Source: Granulicella cerasi | Lineage (GTDB): Bacteria > Acidobacteriota > Terriglobia > Terriglobales > Acidobacteriaceae | NCBI RefSeq assembly: GCF_025685575.1 | Contig: NZ_JAGSYD010000001.1 | Coordinates: 747,852-811,851 of the forward strand | DNA length: 64,000 bases | Reading direction: 5' to 3' | In this document: positions 18,707 to 28,072 of the stretch, piece by piece | Layout of the letters: every line of letters begins with the position of its first letter | How positions within the stretch are numbered: the first letter of the stretch is position 1 | Position numbers and translations under genes: made by a program | The notes under the pieces: generated by a model | Seen by the model: only the letters and a program-made list of their open reading frames with translations | Told to the model about the DNA's origin: nothing | Databases searched by the model: none

Positions 18707-19800
18707 GCCGTCACCTCGCGCGCGCTGTAGTTGCTCTCCACCCAGTTGCGGTAGGCGCCCGAGGTCACGCCCTCGACCCAAGCCTGGTTCGCGAGGTACC
18801 ACTCCACGGTCTTGCGGAGGCCGGTCTCGAAGCTTTCCTGCGCCTTCCAGTTGAGCTCGCCTTCGATCTTGCGTGCGTCGATGGCGTAGCGGCGGTCGTG
18901 GCCCGGGCGATCGGTGACGTGCGTGATCTGCTTGCTGTAGCTTTGCGCCGCGGGCTTCAGCTCGTCGAGCAGCTTGCAAAGCGTCGTTACGACGACCATG
19001 TTCGTCTGCTGGTTCGATCCGCCCACGTTGTAGGTTTCGCCGATGCGGCCGGTTGCGAGTACCGCTTCGATGGCGCGGCAGTGGTCGGCCACATAGAGCC
19101 AGTCGCGCACCTGCTGGCCGTCGCCGTAGATCGGCAGCGGCTTGCCCGCGAGAGCGTTGTGCAGGATCAGCGGAATCAGCTTCTCGGGGAACTGCAGCGG
19201 ACCATAGTTGTTCGAGCAGTTGGTGATCAGCGTGGGCAGGCCATAGGTGTGCTGCCAGGCGCGCACCAGGTGGTCCGAGCTCGCCTTGGAGGCCGCATAC
19301 GGGCTGTTCGGCGCAAAGGGTGTGTCTTCGTGGAAGGCCGGATCTTCGGGCTTCAGCGTGCCGTAAACCTCGTCTGTCGAGACGTGCAGAAAGCGGAAGT
19401 GCGGCTTCTCGTCTTCGCTCAGGCCGTTGTAGTACTCACGCGCGGCTTCGAGCAGGCTGAAGGTGCCATCGATGTTCGTCTTGAGGAAGGCCGAGGGGCC
19501 GAGGATCGAACGGTCGACATGGCTTTCAGCGGCGAAGTGCACGATTGCGCGCGGCTTGTGTGTGGCCAGCAGCTCGCGGATCAGCTTGCCGTCCAGAATG
19601 TCGCCGTGGACAAAGGTGTGGCGCGCATCGCCCTTGAGCGGGTCGAGGTTCGCGGGGTTCGCCGCGTAGGTCAGCACGTCGAGGTTCACCACCGGACACG
19701 CGGAGGCGTCGGACAGGTGTTCCAGCACGAAGTTTGAACCAATAAAGCCGGCACCGCCGGTTACGAGAATGGCGGAGGCCGCCGATACGGGAATGGGCAT
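18703..19800 (-). CDS. rmlB: dTDP-glucose 4,6-dehydratase
   Basis: A 365-residue extended short-chain dehydrogenase. The NAD-binding motif is [15 protein letters not shown]. The active-site Thr-Asp-Glu appears in HVSTDEVYG, and the YxxxK pair in [32 protein letters not shown] and [13 protein letters not shown] are hallmark RmlB stretches. It converts dTDP-glucose to dTDP-4-keto-6-deoxyglucose in the cytoplasm. I chose the ATG at 19800, which has AAGGA about 11 bases upstream and leaves a short N-terminus. The frame extends to 19923 but encodes an unlikely basic leader. A GGTAAC half-site lies about 130 bases upstream. It is co-transcribed with rmlA through a 4-base overlap. Confidence 0.95.
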   Translation of the reverse strand: MPIPVSAASAILVTGGAGFIGSNFVLEHLSDASACPVVNLDVLTYAANPANLDPLKGDARHTFVHGDILDGKLIRELLATHKPRAIVHFAAESHVDRSILGPSAFLKTNIDGTFSLLEAAREYYNGLSEDEKPHFRFLHVSTDEVYGTLKPEDPAFHEDTPFAPNSPYAASKASSDHLVRAWQHTYGLPTLITNCSNNYGPLQFPEKLIPLILHNALAGKPLPIYGDGQQVRDWLYVADHCRAIEAVLATGRIGETYNVGGSNQQTNMVVVTTLCKLLDELKPAAQSYSKQITHVTDRPGHDRRYAIDARKIEGELNWKAQESFETGLRKTVEWYLANQAWVEGVTSGAYRNWVESNYSAREVTA

Positions 19801-19953
19801 GGTCTGCAAAATCCTTCGACTGAACAGGCGGCGCGCCAGCGTTCGACGGACACCTCTCTCCGAGGATGTCACCTGCCTAGTGCTTGCAGAATACTGCAAA
19901 CCTCGCAGACGCACGAACTGCATCCTTTGGTAACAGCAACTTAGCGGGGAGGC

Positions 19954-20232
19954 TTACTGCAGGAGACGGCGGCTGGAGCTCAAACGCATCCCAAACTCCA
20001 TGCGGCGCACGGGCGTGGTGGATGGGAAGAAGAAGGAGCGGATCAGCTCAAGCGCCACCCAGGCGAAGCTCGTCAGCATGATCAAACCGCACTTGTGCTT
20101 CAGGCAGCTCAGGTACGTGGTCGGGTCGCTGAGCGTGATCTCCACATGCCCCTCTGCCACCACCATGGCGATGCAGAAAAGAGCGATGAGGGAAGCAGGG
20201 ATCAGGTTGCCGGAAGCACGGAAGGAGCGCAT
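19954..20232 (-). CDS. Small two-helix membrane protein, unknown
   Basis: A 92-residue product with two hydrophobic stretches, NLIPASLIALFCIAMVVAEG and CGLIMLTSFAWVALELIRSF, separated by a polar loop with two cysteines and followed by a basic tail. I do not recognise a family. It lies between rmlB and the phosphatidyltransferase gene on the same strand. Its upstream side holds three GTAAC/GTTAC palindromes like those before the exopolysaccharide genes. No clear ribosome-binding site precedes the ATG, so the coding call is moderate. The membrane profile argues for a real gene. Confidence 0.45.
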   Translation of the reverse strand: MRSFRASGNLIPASLIALFCIAMVVAEGHVEITLSDPTTYLSCLKHKCGLIMLTSFAWVALELIRSFFFPSTTPVRRMEFGMRLSSSRRLLQ

Positions 20233-20241
20233 AGATACATA

Positions 20242-20344
20242 GGTAATCGGTTACGCGCGGCAAATCGATCCCACATGGCCTACCTTCGGACGGACGTAAC
20301 GGTTACTGGAACTACCGCATACGTGTTAGGTCGAGTAACGTGAC
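20242..20344. promoter_or_regulatory. Cluster of three GTAAC-n-GTTAC palindromes
   Basis: Within about 100 bases the sequence carries GGTAATCGGTTAC (20242-20254), GTAACGGTTAC (20296-20306) and GTAACGTGAC (20335-20344). These are variants of one dyad with 0-2 central bases. They sit upstream of the small membrane protein gene, in the same orientation relative to the exopolysaccharide locus as the sites at 15940 and 17636. They are probably cooperative operator sites of an unknown regulator. Confidence 0.45.
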
Positions 20345-20462
20345 CTGCACTCAAGGTGGAAGTTACGACCTGGATACCTGTAATGAATTTGCCACTGGCA
20401 GAAATGCCATATCACGCTGAAAAAGCGGTGTTTTTGCGTTCCGAAGCGTAGCCCGTTGCGGG

Positions 20463-21062
20463 CTAAACTTCTGCGGCGACCGCCGGGGAGTTGCTGCCAC
20501 CGCCTCCACCGCTTTGGACGCGGCGCAGCGTGATCCAGGCGTACTGCGCGGCGGAAAGCGGTGCCAGCCAGGCGACACCGAGCAGCAAACCGCGCTGCAG
20601 CATCGCGAGCGGCCAGCACGGCCACACCTGAGCGGTCATCACCACGAGCAGCGTGAGAATCTGCACGGCGGTGCTGGTTTTGCCCAGCCAGCTCGGGCGG
20701 AAGTCCCGCAGAATGTTGGTGATGTAGAGCAGCGTCGAGATCAGCAGGATGCCGAGATCGCGGCTGAAAACCAGCACCGTAACGTAGCGCGGGATGATCC
20801 CCTCATGCGTGAGCACGAGGAAGAGCGTGGACATCAGCAGCTTGTCCGCGATGGGGTCGAGGTATTGGCCGAGCGTGGTGTGCTGCTTCAGCCAGCGTGC
20901 GAAAAGGCCATCGAAGAAGTCCGAAAGGCCGGCGATCCAGAGCAGCACGAAGGCGGTGCGCCAGTTGCCGTCGAGGATCTGGATGACCAGAAACGGCAGC
21001 ACAAACAGACGAAGCATCGTCAGCATGTTGGGCACGGCGGCGAATTGGCTCAGCGTGGGCAA
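20463..21062 (-). CDS. CDP-alcohol phosphatidyltransferase, PgsA-like
   Basis: A 199-residue integral membrane enzyme. The signature DGLFARWLKQHTTLGQYLDPIADK fits the D-G-x2-A-R-x8-G-x3-D-x3-D active site of the family that swaps CMP of CDP-diacylglycerol for an alcohol. The likely acceptor is glycerol-3-phosphate, giving phosphatidylglycerol phosphate. At least four hydrophobic segments flank the motif. Length and the opening VPNMLTMLRLFVLPFLVI agree with PgsA. The start is uncertain: a TTG at 21062 opens the frame and a GTG at 21035 would give MPNMLTMLRL, but neither has a strong ribosome site. A small hairpin (TAGCCCG/CGGGCTA) overlaps the stop codon. A related enzyme such as a cardiolipin-type or inositol transferase cannot be excluded. 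Confidence 0.85.
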   Translation of the reverse strand: MPTLSQFAAVPNMLTMLRLFVLPFLVIQILDGNWRTAFVLLWIAGLSDFFDGLFARWLKQHTTLGQYLDPIADKLLMSTLFLVLTHEGIIPRYVTVLVFSRDLGILLISTLLYITNILRDFRPSWLGKTSTAVQILTLLVVMTAQVWPCWPLAMLQRGLLLGVAWLAPLSAAQYAWITLRRVQSGGGGGSNSPAVAAEV

Positions 21063-21133
21063 GGAAAGCAGTAGCGCGAAAAGCAGAAGCTAAACGATGT
21101 TAGCCCAAACTGCTGCTTTCCGCGCTGCGAAGC

Positions 21134-21433
21134 CTATTCCTTGACGGGAACTTGCTTGAAGTTGCCGATGAACTCATGCAGCGCCGTCCATGCGGGGGCG
21201 AAGAGCTCTTCCTTGCGGTGGGCGAGGACGACTTCGCTGAAGAGCTTCAAGCCGAGCGCCAGCGATGCGGCTTCATCCTCGGTCCACTGGTTCTTGGAGC
21301 GCGTGCGCGCAATGATGGAGAAGAGGTCGTCGTGGTTGACGGTCTCAAACTGCAGCTTGTCATCGGGCGCGCCCGAGGGCAGCGGCTTGGCATCATCGAC
21401 GACACGTTCGAGCGTGATCTTGTAGCGATACAT
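21134..21433 (-). CDS. DUF3861-like small protein
   Basis: A 99-residue acidic cytoplasmic protein starting MYRYKITLERV and ending GNFKQVPVKE. The opening and the segment DDLFSIIARTR resemble the DUF3861 family, a group of unknown function. The open frame continues to 21868, but the ATG at 21433 gives the expected family length, and the extra upstream sequence looks non-coding and runs antisense to the Rrf2 regulator. It is divergent from that regulator with about 105 bases between them. No function is assigned. Confidence 0.65.
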   Translation of the reverse strand: MYRYKITLERVVDDAKPLPSGAPDDKLQFETVNHDDLFSIIARTRSKNQWTEDEAASLALGLKLFSEVVLAHRKEELFAPAWTALHEFIGNFKQVPVKE

Positions 21434-21538
21434 GCCGGTTGGATGAACCGAAAGATGGCGTGGATTCTGCGGGATCGCGTATTGCCGCAGATTGCGACGC
21501 ACCGTACACTGGAGGAGTAACAATATAGGTTCCCGACG

Positions 21539-22009
21539 ATGCTGCGACTGACAAAAAAAGCGGACTACGGACTGATGGCGCTCAAGTACCTTGCCGAGCA
21601 GCAGCAGTTCAGCGCCTCCGGTGTAGCTGCGGCTTCGGCCAAGGCGATTGCCGAGGCCTACCACATCCCGCCGCAGTTGCTGGCAAAGATCCTGCAGACG
21701 CTGGCGAAGGCCGGCCTGTTGGTTTCTCATGCGGGAACGAATGGCGGCTACGCGCTGGCCCGCCCTTCGGCGGAGATCAATGCGTTTGAGGTCATCCGTG
21801 CCATCGATGGTCCGCTCTTTATTACAAGTTGCATCACGATTCACGGAACTTGCGACCTTGCAGGCCATTGCACCATCAAAGAACCGTTGCGCAAAGTGAA
21901 CGACTCCATCAAGGACCTGCTAAGCGGCATTCATATTGCCGACCTCGTCGAGTCGGACGCTGCGCCCGCAAACGCGCTGGCGGGTGGACTCGTTTCCATC
22001 GCGCTGTAA
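21539..22009 (+). CDS. Rrf2/IscR-family transcriptional regulator
   Basis: A 156-residue DNA-binding protein. The N-terminal winged helix begins MLRLTKKADYGLMALKYLA, with the recognition region IPPQLLAKILQTLAKAGLLVSHAGTNGGYALAR, the Rrf2 signature. Three cysteines at 98, 105 and 111 (C-x6-C-x5-C) sit where IscR-type members bind an iron-sulfur cluster, so cluster sensing is likely. The gene directly precedes a cysteine desulfurase (79-base gap), matching the usual iscR-iscS order, and would be expected to control iron-sulfur assembly in response to cluster demand. It is divergent from the DUF3861-like gene. No IscR operator was identified by eye. Confidence 0.85.
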   Translation: MLRLTKKADYGLMALKYLAEQQQFSASGVAAASAKAIAEAYHIPPQLLAKILQTLAKAGLLVSHAGTNGGYALARPSAEINAFEVIRAIDGPLFITSCITIHGTCDLAGHCTIKEPLRKVNDSIKDLLSGIHIADLVESDAAPANALAGGLVSIAL

Positions 22010-22087
22010 GCACGACACAAGATTTTGCTCGATCGGGTCCGCCCCCGGAACCCGCGAACCATAACGACTTTAGGAGCCCGAAACACC

Positions 22088-23359
22088 ATGCCCGAATCCC
22101 TTGGAATGAATGTCGTCCAGTCGAACAAGCCGTTGCCCGAAGGCGTGACGCTGCCCATCTACATGGACAACCACGCGACCACGCCGCTTGATCCGCGCGT
22201 GCTCGAGCAGATGATGCCGTACCTGACGGGCATCTTCGGCAACGCGGCCAGCCGCAACCACTCGTTTGGCTGGGAAGCGGAGCAGGCAGTCGATAAGGCT
22301 CGCGAGCAGATCGCCAAGCTGATCGGCTGCACCTCGAAGGAGATCATCTTCACCTCCGGCGCGACCGAGTCGAACAACCTCGCCATCAAGGGCGTGGCTG
22401 AGATGTACCGCGAGAAGGGCAACCACATCATCACGCAGATGACCGAGCACAAGGCTGTGCTCGATACCTGCAAGAAGCTCGAGAAGCAGGGCTTCATCGT
22501 GACCTATCTGCCCGTGCAGGCTGACGGTCTCGTGGACATCGAAGACATCAAGGCCGCGATCACCGACAAGACGATCCTCGTTTCGATCATGTACGCGTCG
22601 AACGAAATCGGCGTGATCCAGCCGATCAAGGAAATCGGCGCTCTGTGCCACGAGAAGGGCATCATCTTCCACACAGACGCTGTGCAGGCCGTTGGCAAGA
22701 TCCCCGTCAACGTGCTCTCGGACAACATCGACCTGCTCTCGCTGAGCGGCCACAAGATCTACGGCCCGAAGGGTGTGGGCGCGCTGTATGTTCGCCGCCG
22801 CAACCCGCGCGTCCAGCTCACGGAGCAGATCAACGGTGGCGGCCACGAGCGCGGCATGCGTTCGGGCACACTGAACGTCCCGGGCATCGTCGGCCTCGGC
22901 GCTGCTTGTGAGATCTGCATGAACGAGATGGAAGCGGAAGGCAAGCGCGAGCTCGAACTGCGCGAGTACCTGCAGAAGAAGCTCGAAACGGCGCTCGACT
23001 ACACGCAGGTGAACGGCAACATGGACCACCACCTGCCGGGCAACCTGAACATGTCGTTCGTGTACGTGGAAGGCGAGAGCCTGCTGATGGGCATCAACGA
23101 CATCGCGGTGTCGTCGGGTTCGGCCTGCACCTCGGCCACGCTGGAGCCGTCGTACGTGCTGAAGGCCCTCGGCCTCGGCGACGACGTAGCGCACAGCTCG
23201 ATCCGCTTCGGTCTCGGCCGCTTCAACACCAAGGCTGAGGTGGACTACGTTGCCGACAAGCTGATCGACGTCGTCGTGAAGCTGCGCGAGCTTTCGCCGC
23301 TCTACGAGATGGTGAAGGAAGGCATCGACCTGACGAAGATCGAGTGGGCTGCCCACTAA
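22088..23359 (+). CDS. iscS: Cysteine desulfurase
   Basis: A 423-residue PLP enzyme that strips sulfur from cysteine for iron-sulfur cluster assembly and thiolation. [21 protein letters not shown] opens the fold. [14 protein letters not shown] and [10 protein letters not shown] carry cofactor contacts. Lys223 in [11 protein letters not shown] binds PLP, and Cys347 in SSGSACTSA is the persulfide-carrying cysteine. The long loop around it is that of IscS/NifS rather than SufS. The ATG at 22088 has AGGAG 12 bases upstream. The frame reaches back to 22025 but without support. It lies downstream of the Rrf2 regulator, and no scaffold (iscU or sufB) follows in the window. A strong bidirectional terminator ends the unit. 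Confidence 0.93.
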   Translation: MPESLGMNVVQSNKPLPEGVTLPIYMDNHATTPLDPRVLEQMMPYLTGIFGNAASRNHSFGWEAEQAVDKAREQIAKLIGCTSKEIIFTSGATESNNLAIKGVAEMYREKGNHIITQMTEHKAVLDTCKKLEKQGFIVTYLPVQADGLVDIEDIKAAITDKTILVSIMYASNEIGVIQPIKEIGALCHEKGIIFHTDAVQAVGKIPVNVLSDNIDLLSLSGHKIYGPKGVGALYVRRRNPRVQLTEQINGGGHERGMRSGTLNVPGIVGLGAACEICMNEMEAEGKRELELREYLQKKLETALDYTQVNGNMDHHLPGNLNMSFVYVEGESLLMGINDIAVSSGSACTSATLEPSYVLKALGLGDDVAHSSIRFGLGRFNTKAEVDYVADKLIDVVVKLRELSPLYEMVKEGIDLTKIEWAAH

Positions 23360-23377
23360 GCCGCAAGCGCTTCAAAA

Positions 23378-23408
23378 AGAAAGGCCGCCCGCAGTGGGCG
23401 GCCTTTCT
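23378..23408. terminator. Bidirectional terminator between iscS and a convergent gene
   Basis: A perfect 13-base inverted repeat (AGAAAGGCCGCCC and its complement) with a 5-base loop. An A-run on the left gives a U-tract on the minus strand, and TTTCT lies within the right arm on the plus strand. It serves iscS and the convergent membrane protein gene. Confidence 0.85.
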
Positions 23409-23423
23409 GCGCTTGGGGGGCGC

Positions 23424-25100
23424 CTAGTCCGGGTAGGTTCCGCAGAGATCGCTGGGATGGTCCGAGGCGACGAAATTGTAGGTGCCGCCGGTCTTACCCT
23501 GGAAGGCGTAGTCGCTCTGGATGAGATGAACGAGAGCGTCGGTGTCAGGCAAGCCGGGGCGCACCCAGACATAGTGGAAGTCGCAGGTCTGGACGGCGAA
23601 GATACCAGCGAGCTTATAGTGATTGGCTTCGGCGTACTGCCGCAGCGTGTAGTCGACGGTGTAGAGGCGGGAGTCGAAGTCTTTGACCGCGCGCGCCTGA
23701 AAAGCCGCACTTGGTGCAGGCGTCGGCCCTAGGTAATAGCTGTGATAGATGATGAGCGCGGGCTTGTACTGGTCGATGTACTGCGCGGTGATGACGCCTT
23801 GATGGTGCGCGAGATATTCGTCGTTGAGCCCGAGCGCATCCATGGCGGTCCAGTCCGAGTAAAGCGGCATGATGCCAGCCTCAGTGCTGATCATGGAGTA
23901 ACCCTTTGGACCGTAGGGGGAGAGCTTCAGCGCGAAGGCCTTCACCGAACCTTCGTCCTGATAGGCTTCATCGCCATACTTCGCCAGCAGCAGACTGGAG
24001 ACCACCATGACGCATCCGATGCCAAGCGCTACCTGGCGCACTGCAGGCCACGCCACGGCGGGCGTGCGGTCTCGCAGCGCGGCCCAGGCGACGATGCCGA
24101 CCTGTCCGGCGGTGAAGATACCGATGGGGTAAAGCACCCACTCAAAGCGCGAGTAATGGTTGTTGATGAGCGACGTGTGCGCCCAGCAGGCGATCCAGCC
24201 GAGCAGAAGCAGAGCGAAGGGCAGCAGTTTCTTCCGCGCGGGACGAAAGAAAACTCCGGCTCCGAAGAGCGGAAGAATGCCGAGAAAGAAGTAAAAGTAG
24301 GCGAGCACCATCGAGCGCAGGTTCTGGCTGAGGACGCCGGAGCTACCCTTGACGTAGAACGGATTGGGGAACGGGTGGCCGAAGTAGTGGATGCGCCAGG
24401 CGAAGTAGGCTCCGCCGAGGATGGCGAAGATAGCCGCGAATGTGAGAAAGAGCTTGAACTTGCCCGGTCCGCGGGTGAAACCGAGGAAGATCAGCAGCAT
24501 AAGCGCGCCGAGCAGTACGCCGTCTGGCCGGATGAGTCCGACGAGGAGGCAGAGCAGGCTGAAAGACAAGGCCTTGCCCGTCGTGATGCCGGAGTCCATC
24601 ATGCGCCAGCCAACGAGCCACGCGAGCAGCGCAGGCAGAGCGTAGAGCGGCGCGCCGAAGAGACTGTCGGAGAAATGGTATGCCGGGCCGATAGCGAAAT
24701 AAACCGTGAGCGCGAGTGCGAAGGCCAGCGGGACGCGCGCGTTGCGGCGCAGGGAAAGGAAGATCACGGCGGCCGTGATCGCCTGCGAGAGCCAAAGGAA
24801 GATCCGCGCGGTGACCTCGACGCTGAGGTGCGAGAGGCGGCTGCCCCAGCCGAGCGCGGCCATATAGAGGAAGTCCGTGGCGCCTTCGACAGGATGTTGG
24901 CCAACGTTCCACGTGATGCCGTGGCCTTCGGCAAAGTGGCGCGAATATCGCAGCAACATGGCAGCGTCTTCGGCAGGGACTGCGTGGGGGTGTGTGCGTA
25001 TCTTCCACACAAGTAAAGAGAAGAGTGCGAGCGCAAAAGCAATAGCGTAGTCTGCGCCCCCCGCTCGTTGAGGGGTGGTGACGTTAGCTTCCTGAGGCAT
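23424..25100 (-). CDS. Polytopic membrane glycosyltransferase-like protein (GT-C type)
   Basis: A protein of about 558 residues with roughly ten hydrophobic segments in the first 370 residues and a soluble C-terminal domain. The N-terminal loop PAEDAAMLLRYSRHFAEGHG followed by WNVGQHPVEGATDFLYM resembles the acidic catalytic loop of GT-C enzymes such as AftB-like arabinofuranosyltransferases, which use lipid-phosphate sugar donors on the outer face of the membrane. GLIRPDGVLLG is another stretch typical of these proteins. The ATG at 25100 is taken as start. A TTG at 25139 opens the same frame. It is convergent with iscS and divergent from the malic enzyme gene. Substrate unknown; the function call is at family level only. 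Confidence 0.6.
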   Translation of the reverse strand: MPQEANVTTPQRAGGADYAIAFALALFSLLVWKIRTHPHAVPAEDAAMLLRYSRHFAEGHGITWNVGQHPVEGATDFLYMAALGWGSRLSHLSVEVTARIFLWLSQAITAAVIFLSLRRNARVPLAFALALTVYFAIGPAYHFSDSLFGAPLYALPALLAWLVGWRMMDSGITTGKALSFSLLCLLVGLIRPDGVLLGALMLLIFLGFTRGPGKFKLFLTFAAIFAILGGAYFAWRIHYFGHPFPNPFYVKGSSGVLSQNLRSMVLAYFYFFLGILPLFGAGVFFRPARKKLLPFALLLLGWIACWAHTSLINNHYSRFEWVLYPIGIFTAGQVGIVAWAALRDRTPAVAWPAVRQVALGIGCVMVVSSLLLAKYGDEAYQDEGSVKAFALKLSPYGPKGYSMISTEAGIMPLYSDWTAMDALGLNDEYLAHHQGVITAQYIDQYKPALIIYHSYYLGPTPAPSAAFQARAVKDFDSRLYTVDYTLRQYAEANHYKLAGIFAVQTCDFHYVWVRPGLPDTDALVHLIQSDYAFQGKTGGTYNFVASDHPSDLCGTYPD

Positions 25101-25171
25101 GGAGCGATAATCGCAGAGCGGTTCGGAGAGACGCAACAACTATCTTGCTGATTCGCTATGATGTTTCAGAC

Positions 25172-26872
25172 ATGCCTCCGATTCCACGCTCGACTCCGGA
25201 AATCGTCGAGACCTCGCTCACCGGCCTCGGTCTTCTCAATACCCCGATCTTCAACAAGGGCACCGCGTTCACTGAAGAGGAGCGCGATGAATTCTCGCTG
25301 CACGGCTTGCTGCCGCCGCAGATCGGCACGCTCGACCAGCAGGTTGCGCGCCGTCTGAAGGCCTTCCGCTCGCAGCCGGACGCCTTCTCGAAGTACACCT
25401 TCATGCGCGACCTGCAGGACGTGAATGAGACGCTTTTCTACGCGCTTATCACGCGCAACGTCGAAGAGATGTTGCCGGTCGTGTACACGCCGGCCGTAGG
25501 CGAAGGCTGCCAGCGCTTCTCGGAGATCTGGCGCAAGCCACGCGGCGTGTTCTTGTCTTACCCGAACCAGGACCGCATCGAGCGCATCCTCAACCATCCG
25601 CGCTATGACGGCGTGCGCTGCATCGTTGTCTCGGACGGCGAACGCATCCTCGGCCTGGGTGATCAGGGTGCGGGAGGCATGGGCATCCCCATCGGCAAGC
25701 TCGCGCTGTACACGGCGCTTGCGGGCATTCACCCGCTGAGCTGCCTGCCGGTCTTCCTCGACGTCGGCACCGACAACGAAGAGCGCCGCAACGATCCGCT
25801 CTACCTCGGCTGGAAGCACGAGCGTGTGCGTGGGCCAGAGTATGACAACTTCGTCGACCGCTTCGTGCGTGCGGTGAAGAAGCGTTGGCCGCATGTCTTG
25901 CTGCAGTGGGAAGACTTCGCCGGCGCCAACGCAGGCAAGCTCCTTGAGAAGTATCGCAACCAATTGCCGAGCTTCAACGACGACATTCAAGGCACTGCGG
26001 CGGTCGCGCTTTCGACGGTTCTTGCTGCGGCCAACGCAACCGGTATGCCGCTACGTGAGCACCGCTTCCTTTTCGTCGGCTTCGGCGCAGCGGGTTGCGG
26101 CATCGCGAGCTTCCTCGAGCTCGCGCTGAAGCATGCGGGGCTTTCGGATGAAGAGGCGCGCAGTCGCTTCTATGCGATTGATCGTCCCGGTTTGCTGATG
26201 GACTCGACGCCCGGCATGCATCCTTCGCAGCAGCCGTTTGCGCGCAAGGCCAGCGAGACCGAGAGCTGGCAGCACATGCCCGATGGCGGAGTATCGCTGC
26301 TCGAAACCGTGGAACGTGTGCGCCCGACCGTGATGATCGGCGTCAGCGGACAGCCCGGCGCGTTCAGCGAAGAGGTGGTGCGTGCGATGGCGAAGCATGT
26401 CGAGCGCCCGGTGATCCTGCCGCTTTCCAACCCGACTTCGCGCGCCGAAGCGACGCCGCATGACCTCATCCACTGGACCGACGGCAAGGCGATCATCGGC
26501 ACCGGAAGCCCATACGCTCCGGTGGAGTACAACGGCCAGACGTACCGCACGGTGCAGACGAACAACTCCTACATCTTCCCCGGTCTTGCGCTTGGCATCG
26601 TGGCTGCGCGCGCGCGTCGTGTGTCGGACGGCATGATCATGGCCGCGGCGGAAGCGCTCGCGGCGATGTCGCCGACGGTGAAGAATGCAAGCGCTCCGCT
26701 GCTTCCGCCGCTCGATACGCTGCGCGAGGTTTCGTGGAACGTCGCGGTGGCCGTAGCTCGCGAAGCCGAAAAGGAAGGCCTCACCGCGTTGCGCGGCGCG
26801 GACCTCGAAGCGTCATTGCACGCAACGATCTGGGAGCCTGTCTACCTGCCGTTCAAGCGGCGTCGCGGTTAG
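25172..26872 (+). CDS. maeA: NAD-type malic enzyme
   Basis: A 566-residue enzyme that oxidatively decarboxylates malate to pyruvate. Its length matches the large (E. coli MaeA-like) class rather than the short bacterial one. MRDLQDVNETLFYALI and VVYTPAVGEGCQRFSEIWR are the malic N-terminal domain. The tyrosine and lysine catalytic region lies near YTPAVG and GIPIGKLALY. EDFAGANAGKLLEKYRNQLPSFNDDIQGTA carries the metal-binding acidic residues. FLFVGFGAAGCGIASF is the dinucleotide-binding motif. The ATG at 25172 is preferred over a TTG at 25145. NAD versus NADP preference is not settled by the sequence. The flavoprotein gene begins 3 bases after its stop. Confidence 0.93.
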   Translation: MPPIPRSTPEIVETSLTGLGLLNTPIFNKGTAFTEEERDEFSLHGLLPPQIGTLDQQVARRLKAFRSQPDAFSKYTFMRDLQDVNETLFYALITRNVEEMLPVVYTPAVGEGCQRFSEIWRKPRGVFLSYPNQDRIERILNHPRYDGVRCIVVSDGERILGLGDQGAGGMGIPIGKLALYTALAGIHPLSCLPVFLDVGTDNEERRNDPLYLGWKHERVRGPEYDNFVDRFVRAVKKRWPHVLLQWEDFAGANAGKLLEKYRNQLPSFNDDIQGTAAVALSTVLAAANATGMPLREHRFLFVGFGAAGCGIASFLELALKHAGLSDEEARSRFYAIDRPGLLMDSTPGMHPSQQPFARKASETESWQHMPDGGVSLLETVERVRPTVMIGVSGQPGAFSEEVVRAMAKHVERPVILPLSNPTSRAEATPHDLIHWTDGKAIIGTGSPYAPVEYNGQTYRTVQTNNSYIFPGLALGIVAARARRVSDGMIMAAAEALAAMSPTVKNASAPLLPPLDTLREVSWNVAVAVAREAEKEGLTALRGADLEASLHATIWEPVYLPFKRRRG

Positions 26873-26875
26873 TTG

Positions 26876-28072
26876 ATGACGCACTGGGACGCCATCGTCA
26901 TTGGCGCAGGCGCGGCGGGCATGATGTGCGCGTTCGAAGCGGGTCGCCGCGGCAAGCGCGTACTGCTGCTCGACCATGGCGAGAAGCCCGGCCGCAAGAT
27001 CCTCATCTCCGGCGGCGGTCGCGCGAACTTCACGAACACGGGCACGACCGCAGCGAATTACCTCAGTGAGAACCCGCATTTTGCGAAGTCAGCGCTGGCA
27101 CGCTTCACGCCGCGCGATATGATCGCGCTCGTGGAGAAGCACGGCCTGCGTTATCACGAGAAGACGCTCGGCCAGCAGTTCTTCGACAACTCTGCACGCG
27201 AGTTGGTGACGCTGCTCGAACGTGAGTGCGGTGACGCGGGTGTCATCACGCGTTGCGGCGTAAGCATCCTGAGTGTCAGCAAAGACGGTGACGACTTCGT
27301 CGTCGAGAGTTCGCAGGGCACCGAGCGTGCGCGTGCTCTAGTGATCGCCACGGGCGGACTGTCGATTCCCAAGCTCGGCGCAACGGGCTTTGGCTATAAC
27401 CTCGCGCGGCAGTTCGGTCACTCGATCATCGACACGCGCGCGGCGCTGGTGCCGTTAGTTTTCCTGCCAGAAGATCGCGACGCATGGTGCGATCTCACGG
27501 GCACCTCGGCAGAGGTCGTTGTGAAGGTGGATGCGCCGAGCAACAAGCGCAACGTAAAGGTTCCAGCATTCCGCGAGAAGGCGTTGATCACGCATCGTGG
27601 TTTGAGCGGGCCGGCGATCTTGCAGATCTCTTCATATTGGAGACCCGGGCAGAACATCTCGCTCGACCTCGCCCCGGGGCAAGAAGTCTTCACGCCGATC
27701 ACCCAGCACAATACGCCGCGCGACCTTTCGATGCTGCGCGCAGCACTGCGCACAGCGCTTTCGCAGCGCTTGGCGGACCGCTGGTTGCGGCTCAACGAAG
27801 AGCGCATTCGATTCACCAATCAAGCGTTGATTGAGATGGAGAAAGAGCTTCATGCGTGGGCCGTTCGCCCCGCTGGCGACGAAGGCTATGAGAAGGCCGA
27901 GGTCACCGCAGGCGGCGTGGATACAAACGAGCTCAATGCAAGCACGATGGAGTCGAAGCGCGCGCCTGGCCTGTACTTCATCGGCGAGGTCGTCGATGTG
28001 ACCGGCTGGCTCGGTGGCTATAACTTCCAGTGGGCGTGGGCGAGCGCTGTAGCTGCTGGTCGCTCGCTTTAG
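26876..28072 (+). CDS. HI0933-family FAD-dependent oxidoreductase
   Basis: A 398-residue flavoprotein. The N-terminal DAIVIGAGAAGMMCAFEAGR is a classic dinucleotide fold. GRKILISGGGRANFTNTG and RALVIATGGLSIPKLGATGFG are signatures of the HI0933/YhiN family. The C-terminal GGYNFQWAWASA closes the FAD site. Physiological substrates of this family are poorly known; some members have been linked to aminoacetone oxidation. A TTG precedes the ATG directly. The ATG is chosen. It follows malic enzyme by 3 bases and is likely co-transcribed. Its last four bases overlap the end of the large convergent gene. Confidence 0.88.
   Translation: MTHWDAIVIGAGAAGMMCAFEAGRRGKRVLLLDHGEKPGRKILISGGGRANFTNTGTTAANYLSENPHFAKSALARFTPRDMIALVEKHGLRYHEKTLGQQFFDNSARELVTLLERECGDAGVITRCGVSILSVSKDGDDFVVESSQGTERARALVIATGGLSIPKLGATGFGYNLARQFGHSIIDTRAALVPLVFLPEDRDAWCDLTGTSAEVVVKVDAPSNKRNVKVPAFREKALITHRGLSGPAILQISSYWRPGQNISLDLAPGQEVFTPITQHNTPRDLSMLRAALRTALSQRLADRWLRLNEERIRFTNQALIEMEKELHAWAVRPAGDEGYEKAEVTAGGVDTNELNASTMESKRAPGLYFIGEVVDVTGWLGGYNFQWAWASAVAAGRSL

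Noticed and set aside
22070..23356. A 428-codon minus-strand frame opposite iscS
   Set aside because: IscS on the plus strand has all active-site residues; the antisense product is an Arg/Val/His-rich shadow.
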